DNA of 64,000 nt from Mesostigma viride (GCA_009746045.1 RPFO01000080.1:6643817-6707816); one strand, 5' to 3'. Positions 12,596-22,967 are shown, counted from the stretch's first letter. Translations and numbers: made by a program. The notes: generated by a model from the letters alone, not told the origin.

Positions 12596-13168
12596 TGTTA
12601 CGTCGCGTAACAATTCGTTGTAGTTACGGACGTAAATTAGGTCTTTTGCCTCGGTTGTCCCCAGGTTTACGTTTAGGCTCCTACCGGGACATTATTGTCC
12701 TCGTAACAGTACTGTGGTACATTGGGTGCCGTTGGGCGCCGCGCCGCGTACTTTACTAGTGGTCCTGATCCTGTGGTAGAATGTAGTGGACCAGCGTGCA
12801 TCAGTAGATGTAGTGGACCAGCGTGCATCTGTAGGCGAGGGCCATGTCGGCCCGAGCGTGTTGGACCGTTGGTGACCATTTATGCGCGTTCTATCCCTTG
12901 TGTGTGCACTCGGCGTGTGTTAAATGAATTAACACATTTAGGCTTGGGTCACGGCAGTGTAGTTGTGTTTCCTTCCTCTATTCCTGGAGTAAACGGGTTT
13001 TGATAAATGGTTGTATGGCGTATTTTAGTAACACCTACGTTAATGCATTGAGATCAGCTCCGTCACGTTCGTCTTTCGCCAGAGGGTTGAGTAGAGGAGG
13101 CCTGACCAGTTTAGGTAGTATCAGGCCCATTAGAGGTAGAGGTGGAGGTAGATATCCGCGGCGTAACA
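12596..13168 (+). repeat. 3' LTR of Gypsy copy G1b
   Basis: 573-bp LTR beginning with the palindrome TGTTACGTCGCGTAACA and ending GGCGTAACA. It matches the LTRs at 22968-23539, 33221-33791 and 52777-53350. It is more diverged from the pair at 22968/33221 than those are from each other. Confidence 0.93.
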
Positions 13169-13231
13169 ACTTGCTGTTACACTTGCATGCGTCGTGGCTG
13201 GTTCGTTGTTGCCTGCCATGACTCCCTGCAG

Positions 13232-13457
13232 GGGCCTGCGGCTGCAGATCGGTTTATGCATGGGTGTGCCCAACGACTGCCAGCCGCACGGGACTACTGG
13301 GCGCGCCGCCTATTTCGGGCCGGTGGTCAACCGGGCGGCACGCATTGCTGCCACGGCGGCGCCGGGCCAGACGCTGGCGAACCATGGCGTGTACGACATG
13401 AACCGAGGGGCCTCGCAGAAGATCGCGTTCCAGGAGTTGGGGGAGTTTGGGCTCAAG
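13232..13457 (+). CDS. Class III nucleotidyl cyclase, exon (host gene)
   Basis: Internal exon of an adenylate or guanylate cyclase, which makes cyclic nucleotide from ATP or GTP. The translation gives LRLQIGLCMGVP, GRAAYFGPVVNRAARIA and ELGEFGLK, the C-terminal half of the class III catalytic fold. NRAARI contains the Asn and Arg positions of the active site. The acceptor is CTCCCTGCAG ending at 13231 and the donor is GTGGGT at 13458; the exon ends in phase 0. The next exon at 15574 continues exactly as GLK-GVKEPLRLYQI, the expected family sequence. Upstream exons must lie beyond the Gypsy element or outside the window. Whether the substrate is ATP or GTP cannot be decided from this part. Confidence 0.85.
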
Positions 13458-13509
13458 GTGGGTGGTTTGCGCGCCGCACATGGTACAAAACATTTGCTAC
13501 CGCAGTATG

Positions 13510-13885
13510 CAGTACCGTGGTGGTCAAAATCACTTTGCGTCTCATTGTTTGCGAATCGACCTCGCAAACTGCTATTTATGGGCTTCATTCTGGGTCGCAA
13601 AGTTCAAATGTTACCGCGCCGCGCCGCACAGCCCCAAGCCTAGCTATTTTAACCAGTGCTACGCAATGGATCACTAAATTACTCAGTTGGGTAGTTGGGT
13701 TACATCGAAAGGGGGCCAAGGGATATGAAGTCGGTGAGACCCAAGCCACTGACCGCAAACAAGTCGATCGGCTCGCAACCCTAAAACTTTGCCTTCGTTT
13801 TGGGTCGCAAAGTACAATTTTCACCTTGTTTTGGGGTCGCAAAGTAATCATTCGCAAAGTGATTTTGATCGCTACGGTACACTGT
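13510..13885. mobile_element. Small terminal-inverted-repeat element (MITE-like)
   Basis: Imperfect terminal inverted repeats of about 28-30 bp. The left end CAGTACCGTGG...CAAAATCACTTTGCG is mirrored by CGCAAAGTGATTTTGATCG...ACTG at the right. The motif GGTCGCAAAGT recurs inside. No coding sequence is present and no clear target duplication was found, so the superfamily is unassigned. The CAGT ends resemble Tc1/pogo-type elements. Confidence 0.55.
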
Positions 13886-14756
13886 TCTAAGCATGTACGC
13901 ATTGAGAATGATTAATTAGTTACGGATACGAGATCAACAAGTAGTAGTATCCAACTGACTAGTGAAATAATGGGAACAGCTCTGTCTGGCATCCCAAGCA
14001 TGTATAGGCAGCTAGCCTATAGCTGCCAGTGCCATGCGCACACACAGCCTGCAATGAGAGCACTTGGAATGGGCGACACATTGTAGCGTGTGCTGATGAC
14101 CATAACTCATGGTAATATACTAGAGAATCGTGGCACTTTGAACATTTTAGTTTCTTTTTTTCTGAGATGGAAGGGTGGCTGCTATAGCTATTGGTTCACG
14201 TGGCATACCTGTTGAGGCCGGTGCGGCCTGATCCGGAGCGGCAGTGGCAATGATTTGGCCAGTTTCCTGGCCAGGTGGCAGGAGCTACCTCGCAATGCAA
14301 TCTCACCACTGTCTAGGGTCTATGTTAATGACGTATTGATTACCTAGATCTGAGACTTTTCTCCCACGCAATATGTGACCTAAGAGCCCCGGAAAACTTA
14401 CGTAAGCCGCTGGCAATTGCGTCATTTGTTCAGGCGCAAAATTTGCGTGGCGAAAAATGCCGTCCAGGACAAGGCCGCGTGACATTCAAAATAGACAAAT
14501 TAAGCAAACCCACCTAGATAAGGCCGGCCTCTTTTCGTTTCCCACCCACATCCGTCCCTGCGGTTTGGGGGGTAAGGCTAGCCTTTTGACATTAGCAAAA
14601 AGTGTTCCCATGAGCATTGGCGGCCGGGATGTGGCCGTCCTTTTGTATGTGCTTCACTCATTGTTTTAGACTAGTAAAGAGTCTGGTTACCCTGGAGCGT
14701 GGGTGATAGAATACACTGTAGAGAATACGCCAGAGAATACGCCAGAGAATACATGC

Positions 14757-15150
14757 TCTAGAGAGTACACTAGAGAGTACACTAGAGAGTACACTAGAGA
14801 GTACACTAGAGAGTACACTAGAGAGTACACTAGAGAGTACACTAGAGAGCACCATAGAGAGTACACTAGAGAGTACACTAGAGAGTACACTAGAGAGTGC
14901 ACTAGAGAGTACACTAGAGAGTACACTAGAGAGTACACTAAAGAGTGCACTAGAGAGTACACTAGAGAGTACACTAAAGACAAAACAGTAGAGAGAAAAA
15001 TCTAGAGAGTGCACTAGAGAGTACACTAGAGAGTGCACTAGAGAGTACACTAGAGAGTGTGCACTAGAGAGTACACTAGAGAGTACAATAGAGAGTACAC
15101 TAGAGAGTACACGAGAGAGTACACTAAAGGCAAAACACTAGAGAGAAAAA
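14757..15150. repeat. 12-bp minisatellite in the cyclase intron
   Basis: About 30 tandem units of GAGAGTACACTA with point variants (TGCACT, AAAGAG). It is interrupted by two copies of a variant containing AAAACA(C/G)TAGAGAGAAAAATC. Because the unit is divisible by three, it leaves spurious open frames on both strands, which are not genes. Confidence 0.95.
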
Positions 15151-15573
15151 TCTAGAGAGGCAAGCTAGAATGGCTGGCATGAGTGACATGACGACTGCAA
15201 TTTGGCAGTCGTCATGCCATCCACTGGGCACCTAGTACTATTAGCTATTCAGTACGAGGTTAGCCGACTACCAATTAGTTGCAGTGCAGGTGCACGCACA
15301 CTCGTCCAAGAAAGCATCTGACAAGCCTTTGTGGATGATTTGAGCGCCTGGGTTTGCCTAAATACATCGCAGGCAGTCCTCTGCACACGAGTTAAGTATA
15401 ATACTATGGTATTAGTATTTTCTATAGTATAGTATAGAATGTTCTGACTGTGCATCATGTTATCCGCCGGCTCCGCGTGTCATCATGGCAGCCGATCGAC
15501 CCCATGCAGCTGGCTGTGTCCACTGACCCTAATCACTAGCTGTCACCATGATTCCTGGACCACCAAAGTGCAG

Positions 15574-16038
15574 GGTGTCAAGGAGCCGCTGCGCCTCTAC
15601 CAGATATCCAGCGACGCGCTCCGCTACCGCCTGTTTGCGCGCACGCTCAAGCTGGCCAGATCCCCCATCCCTGGGATTGGACTCGTCGAGTGCACCCCTC
15701 TCAGCACCAGGTGCCCGGCCGAGGAGGGCACGGCGCCCCTCCTGCCAGGCTCGCAGTCCCCGGTGCTCTTCACAGTGTCTCATCGTACTGGGGACAGCTT
15801 GGCGGCTGCTGGCGACGCCACCGTGCCGGCAGCTGCGGAAACCTCTAGCAGGAGGCGCCCTCGGCGGAGTTTGAGCGGGCGCCCACGAGGCCTCGCACTG
15901 GAGGCTGTGCAGGAACTTGACGACAACGAGTTGGCCGAGTCTTCTTTTGATGAGCTGGTCTCGCGTGTGAAGCGCCTGCAGGCGGAGAACCGGGCGCTGC
16001 GGGCATGCCAGCCAGGCCTGCACCACCGGGGGCTGTAA
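15574..16038 (+). CDS. Class III nucleotidyl cyclase, C-terminal exon (host gene)
   Basis: Starts at an AAAGTGCAG acceptor with GVKEPLRLYQI, the canonical end of a class III cyclase domain, in phase with the exon at 13232-13457. A tail of about 130 residues follows: Pro/Arg-rich, then an acidic stretch, then a short heptad-like segment (LVSRVKRLQAENRALR) that could form a coiled coil. The frame ends at TAA 16036-16038. A GTAAGT sequence overlaps that stop, so it could instead be a splice donor and the protein could be longer. A TGTAA motif at 16198-16202 is a candidate algal polyadenylation signal. Confidence 0.75.
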   Translation, partial: GVKEPLRLYQISSDALRYRLFARTLKLARSPIPGIGLVECTPLSTRCPAEEGTAPLLPGSQSPVLFTVSHRTGDSLAAAGDATVPAAAETSSRRRPRRSLSGRPRGLALEAVQELDDNELAESSFDELVSRVKRLQAENRALRACQPGLHHRGL

Positions 16039-16519
16039 GTAAATTGGCGGATTGAAAGAGCGGTTAACAGAGCAGCTGGGCTCGGTGAGACGTGGCGCAG
16101 CGCTGTACCATGAAATTCTTAACTTGGATTGTTGTCAGGACACAGTCAGCCTTCGATCTTGGAAACTGTCCAGAAAGAATCCTTTGTGCTTTCTCAATGT
16201 AAATATCAGTGTGCACTTTGCACAGGCCATGGTATGTAGCCTCTTGACTTCTTATATGTTGCTCGGCCAAGAGCTTCTACCAGGTCATAAGTGCGCTACC
16301 CTGTATATATTCATTGAGAATGATAGATTACGGAGGTGAGATAGGCATGCAACATAAGGAAAAACCCGATAACTGGGAGAATAACCCTGAAGAAATTAAT
16401 AGTAATCTGACACAGACATCCAAGGATCACGCCAGCGGCACAAGGTACAACTAACTAGACATCACAAAACTACACGCAGCAACAGCGCTGCCGGCCCACC
16501 ATGCAGGCCTGGAAGGGAT

Positions 16520-18176
16520 CTAGACCGCATGGGTCGCGACAAAGTCGGCCCGGGTGCGGCGGAATAACACATCTGACAGCCACGGTGCGAGTGAGGGCGA
16601 GTGACAGGCGCTGCCGCCAATACGAGGACCACGTGCGGGCCGACCACGGGGCGGTCTGACCCTCGAGGTCGAGGCGGTCTTCACGGCGCTGGCAGCACTC
16701 GTGGAAAAACTCCGCTGTCTTGGGGCCCATGGCCCCGAACTCCTCAAGGACAAAGGGGATGACCCGGTGGGGCCCCACATTGCCGTAGGAGGCAAACTTG
16801 TCGCGCTCAGCCACAGTGGCAGCAGCGCCGGCATCCACAGCCGCCCGGAGGATGTGGCGACCGGAAAGCGGCCGAGCCACGGAGACATCGATGAGCAGGT
16901 GGCAACCCTGCCCGTCGTAGTCAAGCACGGTAATGTCGGGGCGGTGGTTGGGTGAGTAGAGGGCGGCCCCATCCGCGTCCTCGCACTTGATGGTGGAGTG
17001 GGGAAAGACCGACCGAACCATGGCACACACCACCCGGAGGAGAGCGGTATGGAGATAGAGGAACCAGTTCTGGTTCTGCTGGCCACCCATGCACGCGATG
17101 TAGTGCGTCCCAGTAGTATCCAGAGCAAGCCCGCAGCTGCCGCAGGACGCACCCGCCGTGATGAGAGGTTGCGGGGCAAAGAGCTGGTGGCGGAGAGCGA
17201 TGGCGTAAAGGGCCGGAACCAGCGTGAACAAAGGGCTCATGGGGAGGGCGCGCAGGAATGCGGACCCCACGCTCCCCTCAAGGGAAACGGAGTGAAGCCA
17301 AGCCTTCCCCTGATCGTTCAAGCTCGCGTGCAGACCCATCCAGTCGGCACAGTGTAGTATACCCGCGTAGGTCTTTTGTTGTTTTTCATGAACGCAGGCA
17401 GGGAAGACACTAGGACTGACGACAGTAGACACGCCGGGCGTGCCCCGGGGCAGGCGACGGTGGACGGCCTGAGCGGGGCGGACGAGGTCGCAAGCTTGCT
17501 GGATCCCGAGGTAAGAATCCTGCACAGCCTGCACAAAGGGGAAGGGGGATGGGGTGACCAAGTCGGGAATGGCGCTGACGGCGCTGGGGACCAACCGGCG
17601 GATCTCCGCCCAGGCCTGAGCAACAGAGCCAAGGAAGGCGGCGGGGGCGAGGCGGGCGGCGCGGGTGAGCCCACACCCGCCCATGCGGCAGGGGAGGGTG
17701 GCCAAGCGCATGGAGTGAGCTGGCAGGCTAGGGCCGGGGAGGAGCACCTGCAAGGCGGCCTGAATGCGCTCGTCATGGCCTTCCGCGGCAAGCCGCACCA
17801 AGTGGGGGGGAGCGCCACGGAGCCAGTGAACCACCCGCGGGTGGGCGCAAAACCACAGGAGGAGCCCTTTGGTCTGGGGGTCCTTGAGGCGCGCCCAAGT
17901 CTCGAGGACATGGGTGCGCTGTTCCACGGTGGCCCGGAGCTCCTCTTCGACGTAGTCAGGGTCACCCACAGGGACGCCTAGGCACGAGAAACCACGCGCC
18001 CGCGCCAATGCCCCCGGGATAGCCGCGGGGAAGCCAGAGCAGTCCCCCTGGGGCGAAAAGACTGCACACTTGGGGAGGGTGAGCCGAAGGTTGATGGCCG
18101 CCATGGCCACTTCAAGGGCAGCCAGGGCGGCAACCACAGCGTCGGCCGGGCCAAGGGCATGGATATCGTCCATATA
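16520..18176 (-). pseudogene. RLE LINE protein, C-terminal part: YMDD box to endonuclease
   Basis: Begins directly after an in-frame TAG (18177-18179) with YMDDIHALG, the catalytic box of reverse transcriptase. It continues through the thumb to a CCHC knuckle (CGSCG...HYIAC, then MGGQQNQNW). The restriction-like endonuclease has HRPDITVLDY and LIDVSVARP, with the acidic residues of the PD-(D/E)XK fold. The final residues change frame near 16590; the conserved end (RRTRADF) is read in the frame that stops at 16520. The enzyme would nick the target and prime cDNA synthesis there. Confidence 0.85.
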
Positions 18177-18627
18177 CTAGGCGAGGAGCACGACATCCGG
18201 GTGCGCAGCGTGGACACCTTGGAGAGCCTTGTGCAGCGGGGCAGACAGGTAAAAGGGGCCGAGGGGGTCACCTTGCTGGGTTCCCGTGCGGGAAGCGATG
18301 TCGGCGAACGTCCCATCCTCCATGAGGAAGGAGAGTTGAGTGGGGTCGCCGTAGCAGGCTGCTGTCCACGCAAGAAGGTCAGGGAACGCCTCGCCGACGG
18401 CCTCAAAGATGCTAGCCTTGGTGACAGCATTGAACGCATTGTGGCAATCCACCTTCAGCGCCACATGGGTCGGATGCGTCTCGAGGTAGGCCTGAACTGT
18501 GTGCACGATGATGTCGCTGCCCCCTTTGGTGGCGACGCCAAGCTGGGCCGCGACGGACTCCTCAGTATCACTCCGGTTGGGGCAGAAGTAGGCGCGAAAC
18601 TCGGGGGCCTTTTGGCGACAAATGACC
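18177..18627 (-). pseudogene. RLE LINE protein, RT palm segment between the insertion and the stop
   Basis: Continuation of the reverse transcriptase: VICRQKAPEFRAYFCP, the first catalytic region ALKVDCHNAFN and GTQQGDPLGP. It ends LLA, then a TAG at 18177-18179 immediately before YMDD. Upstream it is cut at 18627 by the tandem insertion. Removing the insertion rejoins LVS-K-VICR in frame with the segment at 20751-22145. Confidence 0.85.
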
Positions 18628-19182
18628 ATACATTTCTTGTTTTTGGTCCATTGGAGTTCCTTCCCACCAAGAGAAACATTTATTTTACATTTTTGTGTGC
18701 TAGGCTTTATACGGACAGCCTATACCACACCTTCAAACTCAGTGCACATCATTATCAAGTTGGTTATTGTAGCACCATGCTGGGGGCCCAGCATACTCGA
18801 ACACAAGGTGTTGCCCCTCTTAGCAGCGTGGGTGGGTGGGTGGGAGCTGAAAAGAGGCCTCCCTACGTCCCCTACACCACTCTAAGTACTGACTATCATT
18901 CACATTGCGCCACGCAGGCCTGCCGGCTGGCGCAGGTACAAGGTGTACTGACTGCCAATCACAGTTGCGCCACGCCTGGCGGCTGGCGCAGGTAACAAGG
19001 TCTAGTGACGTACGTTAGAAGCTACCTAGGCCTGCACTCCGGAACCACACTCAGCCTAGGCACAAAAAGGGCCGGCCGGTGCAGTACCCTCGTGACAAGC
19101 GCTAGTCTTACGCTACCTACGGCAGGTCGGTCCCCTTTGAGCCCGTCCACGCGTCATATATAAAATGAGCGAAGCTCAGCAA
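18628..19182 (+). mobile_element. Tandem insertion unit T1 (555 bp)
   Basis: Starts ATACATTTCTTG and ends GAGCGAAGCTCAGCAA, where TGAGC/GCTCA can form a small terminal hairpin. Its left 195 bp and right 335 bp recur in the next unit. The middle is only about 25 bp (GTGGGTGGG repeats). There is no coding sequence and there are no terminal inverted repeats. Confidence 0.7.
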
Positions 19183-20750
19183 ATACATTTCTTGTTTTTG
19201 GTCCATTGGAGTTCCTTCCCACCAAGAGAAACATTTATTTTACATTTTTGTGTGCTAGGCTTTATACGGACAGCCTATACCACACCTTCAAACTCAGTGC
19301 ACATCATTATCAAGTTGGTTATTGTAGCACCATGCTGGGGGCCCAGCATACTCGAACACAAGGTGTTGCCCCCACACCTCCTTCTTGGCCACCAAGGCTG
19401 TCGCCAACCTTGGTGCCGATTTTCTTTCCGCCCATGGCCCCCCCCTGCACGCTGCCACGGCTGTACTGCCGCCCCCGTGTGGCCGCTACGGTTTCCCGGC
19501 GGACGCAGGGCGGCACCCATGTCGTTCCCCCCGTTAGGGGGGCGGTTTCCAGCGGCTGCTCATTAGGCCTTACGCCCCCGGACCGTCTCTCACAAGCCCA
19601 GGACCCATCACCAGCCCCACCCCCGAGGCTGGGATTTCCCGGCATTGAAACCTTTGTGGCGATAGGCCCTCTACCCTACCAAGGCCTTGGCTTGGAAACT
19701 GCTTAGCCAAGGCCCTGACCAGGGCTTGTGTTGTTGTAGGAAATTTTTTATGGCATAGATATGCCCCCCTGGCTGAACCGAACTCTTTATCGCTTTTCCT
19801 ATAATGCATCATACAGGATAAAAACAAGGCGATAAAACAGCAAGAATTTCAGCCCCGCCAGGCGAACATTCTTTGCTGAAAAACTGGGCAATGATGAAGA
19901 GCGCGCTCCTCCCACCAAGATTCGCTCCAGCCCCGCATCCTCCCCGAAACTCCCGTCTGGCCACAGGCCGAAAGATCGGGTCCGCTGTCAGGCTCCTGGC
20001 AGTTATGGGCTACCCTGGCACCCCGCGCTAGCCATCTCCACGTTTAAGGCAGATTCGCCTCCACCTGTGATTCTTTCCACCGTAGCCGCTGGCCCTGGCC
20101 TGTATGGCTCCTTCCCTGACGTTGTCCGACTAAAATCGCAGCTTCCCCAGTGTCAGGAAGCCGCTTGCCGCACCCAGGGGTAGAGGGGAATCGTCAGTGG
20201 GCCCAGCGCCGGAAATCACACCATTTTACTCAAAACGTAGAGCCCCCCACCCAACAACCATTACCGTGGCCTGTAACGGTGGGTGGCGAACATAAAGAAT
20301 TTTATTCCAGGCCTCTCCACGCCCGGAGAGGCCGATAGCATCGTCTTACATTCAGCGCAGCCGCCATAGCGGCCAGCCGACCTTGCCAGCAAATGCTGGG
20401 ATCAAGTTGCGAAGCTGAAAAGAGGCCTCCCTACGTCCCCTACACCACTCTAAGTACTGACTATCATTCACATTGCGCCACGCAGGCCTGCCGGCTGGCG
20501 CAGGTACAAGGTGTACTGACTGCCAATCACAGTTGCGCCACGCCTGGCGGCTGGCGCAGGTAACAAGGTCTAGTGACGTACGTTAGAAGCTACCTAGGCC
20601 TGCACTCCGGAACCACACTCAGCCTAGGCACAAAAAGGGCCGGCCGGTGCAGTACCCTCGTGACAAGCGCTAGTCTTACGCTACCTACGGCAGGTCGGTC
20701 CCCTTTGAGCCCGTCCACGCGTCATATATAAAATGAGCGAAGCTCAGCAA
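19183..20750 (+). mobile_element. Tandem insertion unit T2 (1568 bp) with a different core
   Basis: Same left and right ends as T1 and joined to it head to tail with no spacer. A different core of about 1040 bp (19376-20413) replaces the short middle of T1. Removing T1 plus T2 restores the LINE reading frame without a target duplication. This points to an element that does not duplicate its target, such as a Helitron-like or tyrosine-recombinase type. No replication or recombinase gene is present, so it would be non-autonomous. Confidence 0.65.
19376..20413. other. Unassigned core of T2, prokaryote-like in appearance
   Basis: About 1 kb with no convincing ORF on either strand. It contains a perfect 9-bp hairpin (GGCCTCTCC...GGAGAGGCC, 20311-20334) and a CCCCCGTTAGGGGGG dyad. 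It lacks the short repeats typical of its surroundings. The texture recalls enterobacterial non-coding DNA, but this is an impression from reading and not a match. Confidence 0.3.
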
Positions 20751-22145
20751 TTACTCACCAGCTTGCGTAGGACCTCGCCGCAAGCAATGGGACGAACACG
20801 GCCAGCAGCCTGGCGGGGGGACGTCGTCTTTCAGGAGGGCAATGAGGCGTGCCCCAGCCAGCCAAGGGCGCGCCTCGGGGGCCAGGGACCCCGCGGCCAA
20901 GTCGGCGGCAGCCTCAAAGAGTGCGGTCGCCCCGCCATGGCCCGCCATCACGGAGAGGTGCTCGTAGCGCCAGCCTGAGGGGCCGGGGGAGGAGGCGTTC
21001 GGCAGATCCTTCAGCACAGCCGTGAAGATGTCCAGGTCCAGGACAATAGGCGGGGGCGGGGGGGTGGCCGGGGCGGGCACCGCAAAGGCCGGTTCGTCGG
21101 GGTGAAGGTCGCGCAAAGCCTGCAGGGTCGGGGGAGTGGAGGGAGCCAACGCGGTCAGTTCAAGCTTTTGCATGGCCCGGCTCAATTCACCTACCTTCAC
21201 CAACCGCATGACGTCAGCTTCCACCCGGGCAAAGGAGGCGGCCCCCGACACCCGGGTGGAGGCCGGAGGCTGCAGCGCCCACAGCCCTTCCCAATCCCCG
21301 AGGAGGAACCGCCGGCAGCGAGCGATGACCGCACCCTGTACGCCACGCACGCCCCGCTCCAACGGCGCTAAGAGGAGCCGGGGGGTGACGAGAAACAGCT
21401 TGTGGCCGAGTTCGTCGAGAGGGTGACTATGCATCCGGGCCAGGGAAAGCAGGGCGCAGCGCGTAAACAAGCTCCGGGCGCGGTGAGGGACGTCCGGGAG
21501 CGTCATGCAAGGGTTGCGCGCACAGGCGGCAAAAGGGAGCGTGGCCAGGAATGCCCAGCCTGCCGAGAGGTCCCCCGGATCGCTCGTACCCTGCGATGCC
21601 GGTGGAGGGGCAGGGGCCGACCGAGGGGCCGCCCCGGACCGGGAGGCCGGTGCGGCCGCCGGGCCGCCGGGCAGGCCGTTCTGGGGGGTTTGGCGGCGGC
21701 ACTGCCGCTCATGCTGGTACCGCCCGTGGATCGAAAAAATCCGCTGGCAATGGGCTGCCGGGCAGCGGTAGCAGTCCATGGCGCGCATGGCGGCCTCCGT
21801 GATGTGGGGGTGGGAAGCCCGAATGTGCACCAGCAACGAATTCCGGTTGGGCAGGCGCGCGCCACACGGGTCACCAAGGGGACCATCGACTTGGCAATAA
21901 TGGAAGCCATCTGAGGGGGGGCGCCCACCCGGTTGGGCCGCCCCGGGTCGAGAGGGGGAGGGGTCGGGAAAACCCTCAGCCAGAGGAACTACAGCTGCAG
22001 CGGAACCCAGGGCGGGGCCGGCCGCCGGGCGGTCAGCAGGGCTCGTGGCAGCCGAGGACAAGACCGGCGCGGGGACGGCCCCCACGGCCGGGAGGGGGGC
22101 GCTGGAGGAGGCAGCCAAGCCGGCGCGCGACCCACGACCACGCAC
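20751..22145 (-). pseudogene. RLE LINE protein, N-terminal part: zinc fingers to RT motif
   Basis: The chosen start is the first ATG, 32 bases inside the element. An Ala/Pro-rich leader precedes two zinc-finger-like modules: CQVDGPLGDPCG...HIRASHPH (CCHH) and CYRCPAAHCQ...HGRYQHERQC. Such fingers bind target DNA in R2-like elements. The RT then begins (NASSPGPSGWRYEHL, LIALLKDD). A one-base frameshift in a C run near 20815 moves the conserved VRPIACGEVLRKLVS into another frame just before the insertion at 20750. This is the only copy of the N-terminus in the window. Confidence 0.8.
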
Positions 22146-22184
22146 AGGGGAGGCAGGTGTCGGGGCAGGCGCGTGGGACCCTGT

Positions 22185-22919
22185 ATATATACGTCACTAC
22201 CTTGCCTGCATGGGGGGCCAACAGAATCAGAATTGGTATTTGTATTTGCACACTGTCCTCCTGACGGTGGTGCTCGCCATGATTCGGTCGGTTTTCCCCC
22301 ACGCGAACATCCGGTCCGAGGATGCGGATGGCGCTGCCTTCTATTCCCCCAACCACCGGCCTGACATCGTGGTGCTGGACTTTGAGGGGGGTGGCCGGCA
22401 TCTGCTTATTGACGTTTCGGTGGCGCGGCCCTTGGCTCTTAGCCACGTGGCTGGGGCCTCCCTCACGGCAGGTTACACGGCGGACCGGGCGGAGCGGGCC
22501 AAGCTCCTGGCCTACGGCGACGTCGGGCACCATCGTGTGGTGCCCTTTGTCCTGGAGGAGTTTGGGGCCATGGGGCCCCTGACCTCCGCCTTCTTCAAGG
22601 AGTGTTGCCGGCTCCGGGAGGACCGGCTGGACCTGGAGGGCCAGCGGGCCCCATGGTCGGCGCGGACCTGGACGTCATATTGGCGTCAGCGCTTGTCGGT
22701 GGCGCTGACTCGGGCCATGGCTGACATCATGCTCCGCCGTACGCGGGCTGATTTTGCGGTGCAGCAGGGCTATTAGGTTCCTCCGTTAGGCGTTTCCATT
22801 GGTCTTATCGTAGTATAGAGCTTTGACATGGCTCTGTATATAGGTTTATAGCTGGGCGTTTGCTTTGGTTTGAGTGATTTCACTCTGCTGTAAGTAATTA
22901 TATTTTTAATATATACGTA
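22185..22919 (+). mobile_element. 5'-truncated RLE LINE copy with 10-bp target duplication
   Basis: The insert is 22195-22909, flanked by ATATATACGT at 22185-22194 and 22910-22919. It holds only the last part of an RLE LINE protein and about 130 bp of 3' UTR. Severe 5' truncation with a target duplication is the signature of target-primed reverse transcription. It landed at the 5' edge of the minus-strand LINE, so the two lie head to head, and their duplications overlap. The 3' UTR differs from that of the neighbour, so this is a separate family. Confidence 0.88.
22195..22776 (+). pseudogene. RLE endonuclease domain of the truncated LINE copy
   Basis: Open to a TAG at 22774-22776. It starts at the last two ligands of the CCHC knuckle (HYLACMGGQQNQNW) and continues through the endonuclease: HRPDIVVLDF, LLIDVSVARP, VPFVLEEFGAMGP and the end MLRRTRADFAVQQGY. 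It is uninterrupted and highly similar in protein to the minus-strand element. No start codon belongs to this fragment, so any upstream Met is fortuitous. Confidence 0.85.
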
Positions 22920-22967
22920 TAACCTGCATGCCCATGAGCCGCATATGTCATGTATGCCGGATGCACA

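Larger units (their letters stand above)
4288..13168 (+). mobile_element. Ty3/Gypsy chromovirus-type element, copy G1b with 3' LTR
   Basis: Starts inside gag directly after the gap. It continues through pol, integrase with chromodomain, the orphan third ORF (9285-11605), a nested solo LTR and a polypurine tract, to the 3' LTR. The LTR ends at CGTAACA, followed by ACTTG. The 5' half (to about 7843) repeats 713-4262 with both substitutions and many one-base homopolymer indels. It lies just upstream of, and in the same orientation as, the host cyclase exons, possibly in an upstream intron. Confidence 0.9.
13458..15573 (+). other. Cyclase intron (2.1 kb) with repeats
   Basis: Intron bounded by GTGGGT and AAAGTGCAG, joining two cyclase exons in phase 0. 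It contains an inverted-repeat element (13510-13885) and a 12-bp minisatellite (14757-15150). The remainder (13886-14700 and 15151-15573) shows no gene that I can recognise. Confidence 0.75.
16298..22190 (-). mobile_element. RLE-type non-LTR retrotransposon (R2/NeSL-like), minus strand, with 13-bp target duplication
   Basis: The element occupies 16311-22177, flanked by ACCCTGTATATAT at 16298-16310 and 22178-22190. It encodes one protein: N-terminal zinc fingers, reverse transcriptase, CCHC knuckle and PD-(D/E)XK-type endonuclease. The order is that of single-ORF LINEs carrying a restriction-like endonuclease. The 3' UTR lies at 16311-16519 and ends at TCATTGAG on the plus strand. The element is interrupted by a tandem insertion (18628-20750), a stop before YMDD and frameshifts, so it is dead. 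Another copy of the family lies degraded at 34245-37036. Confidence 0.88.

Noticed and set aside
14658-15050. Long open frames (REYT / VLSS / YSLV repeats) on both strands
   Set aside because: They are produced by the 12-bp GAGAGTACACTA minisatellite, whose unit length is a multiple of three.
16998-17981. Plus-strand ORFs over the RLE LINE
   Set aside because: Complementary frames of a GC-rich coding region. The minus strand carries the RT and endonuclease motifs.
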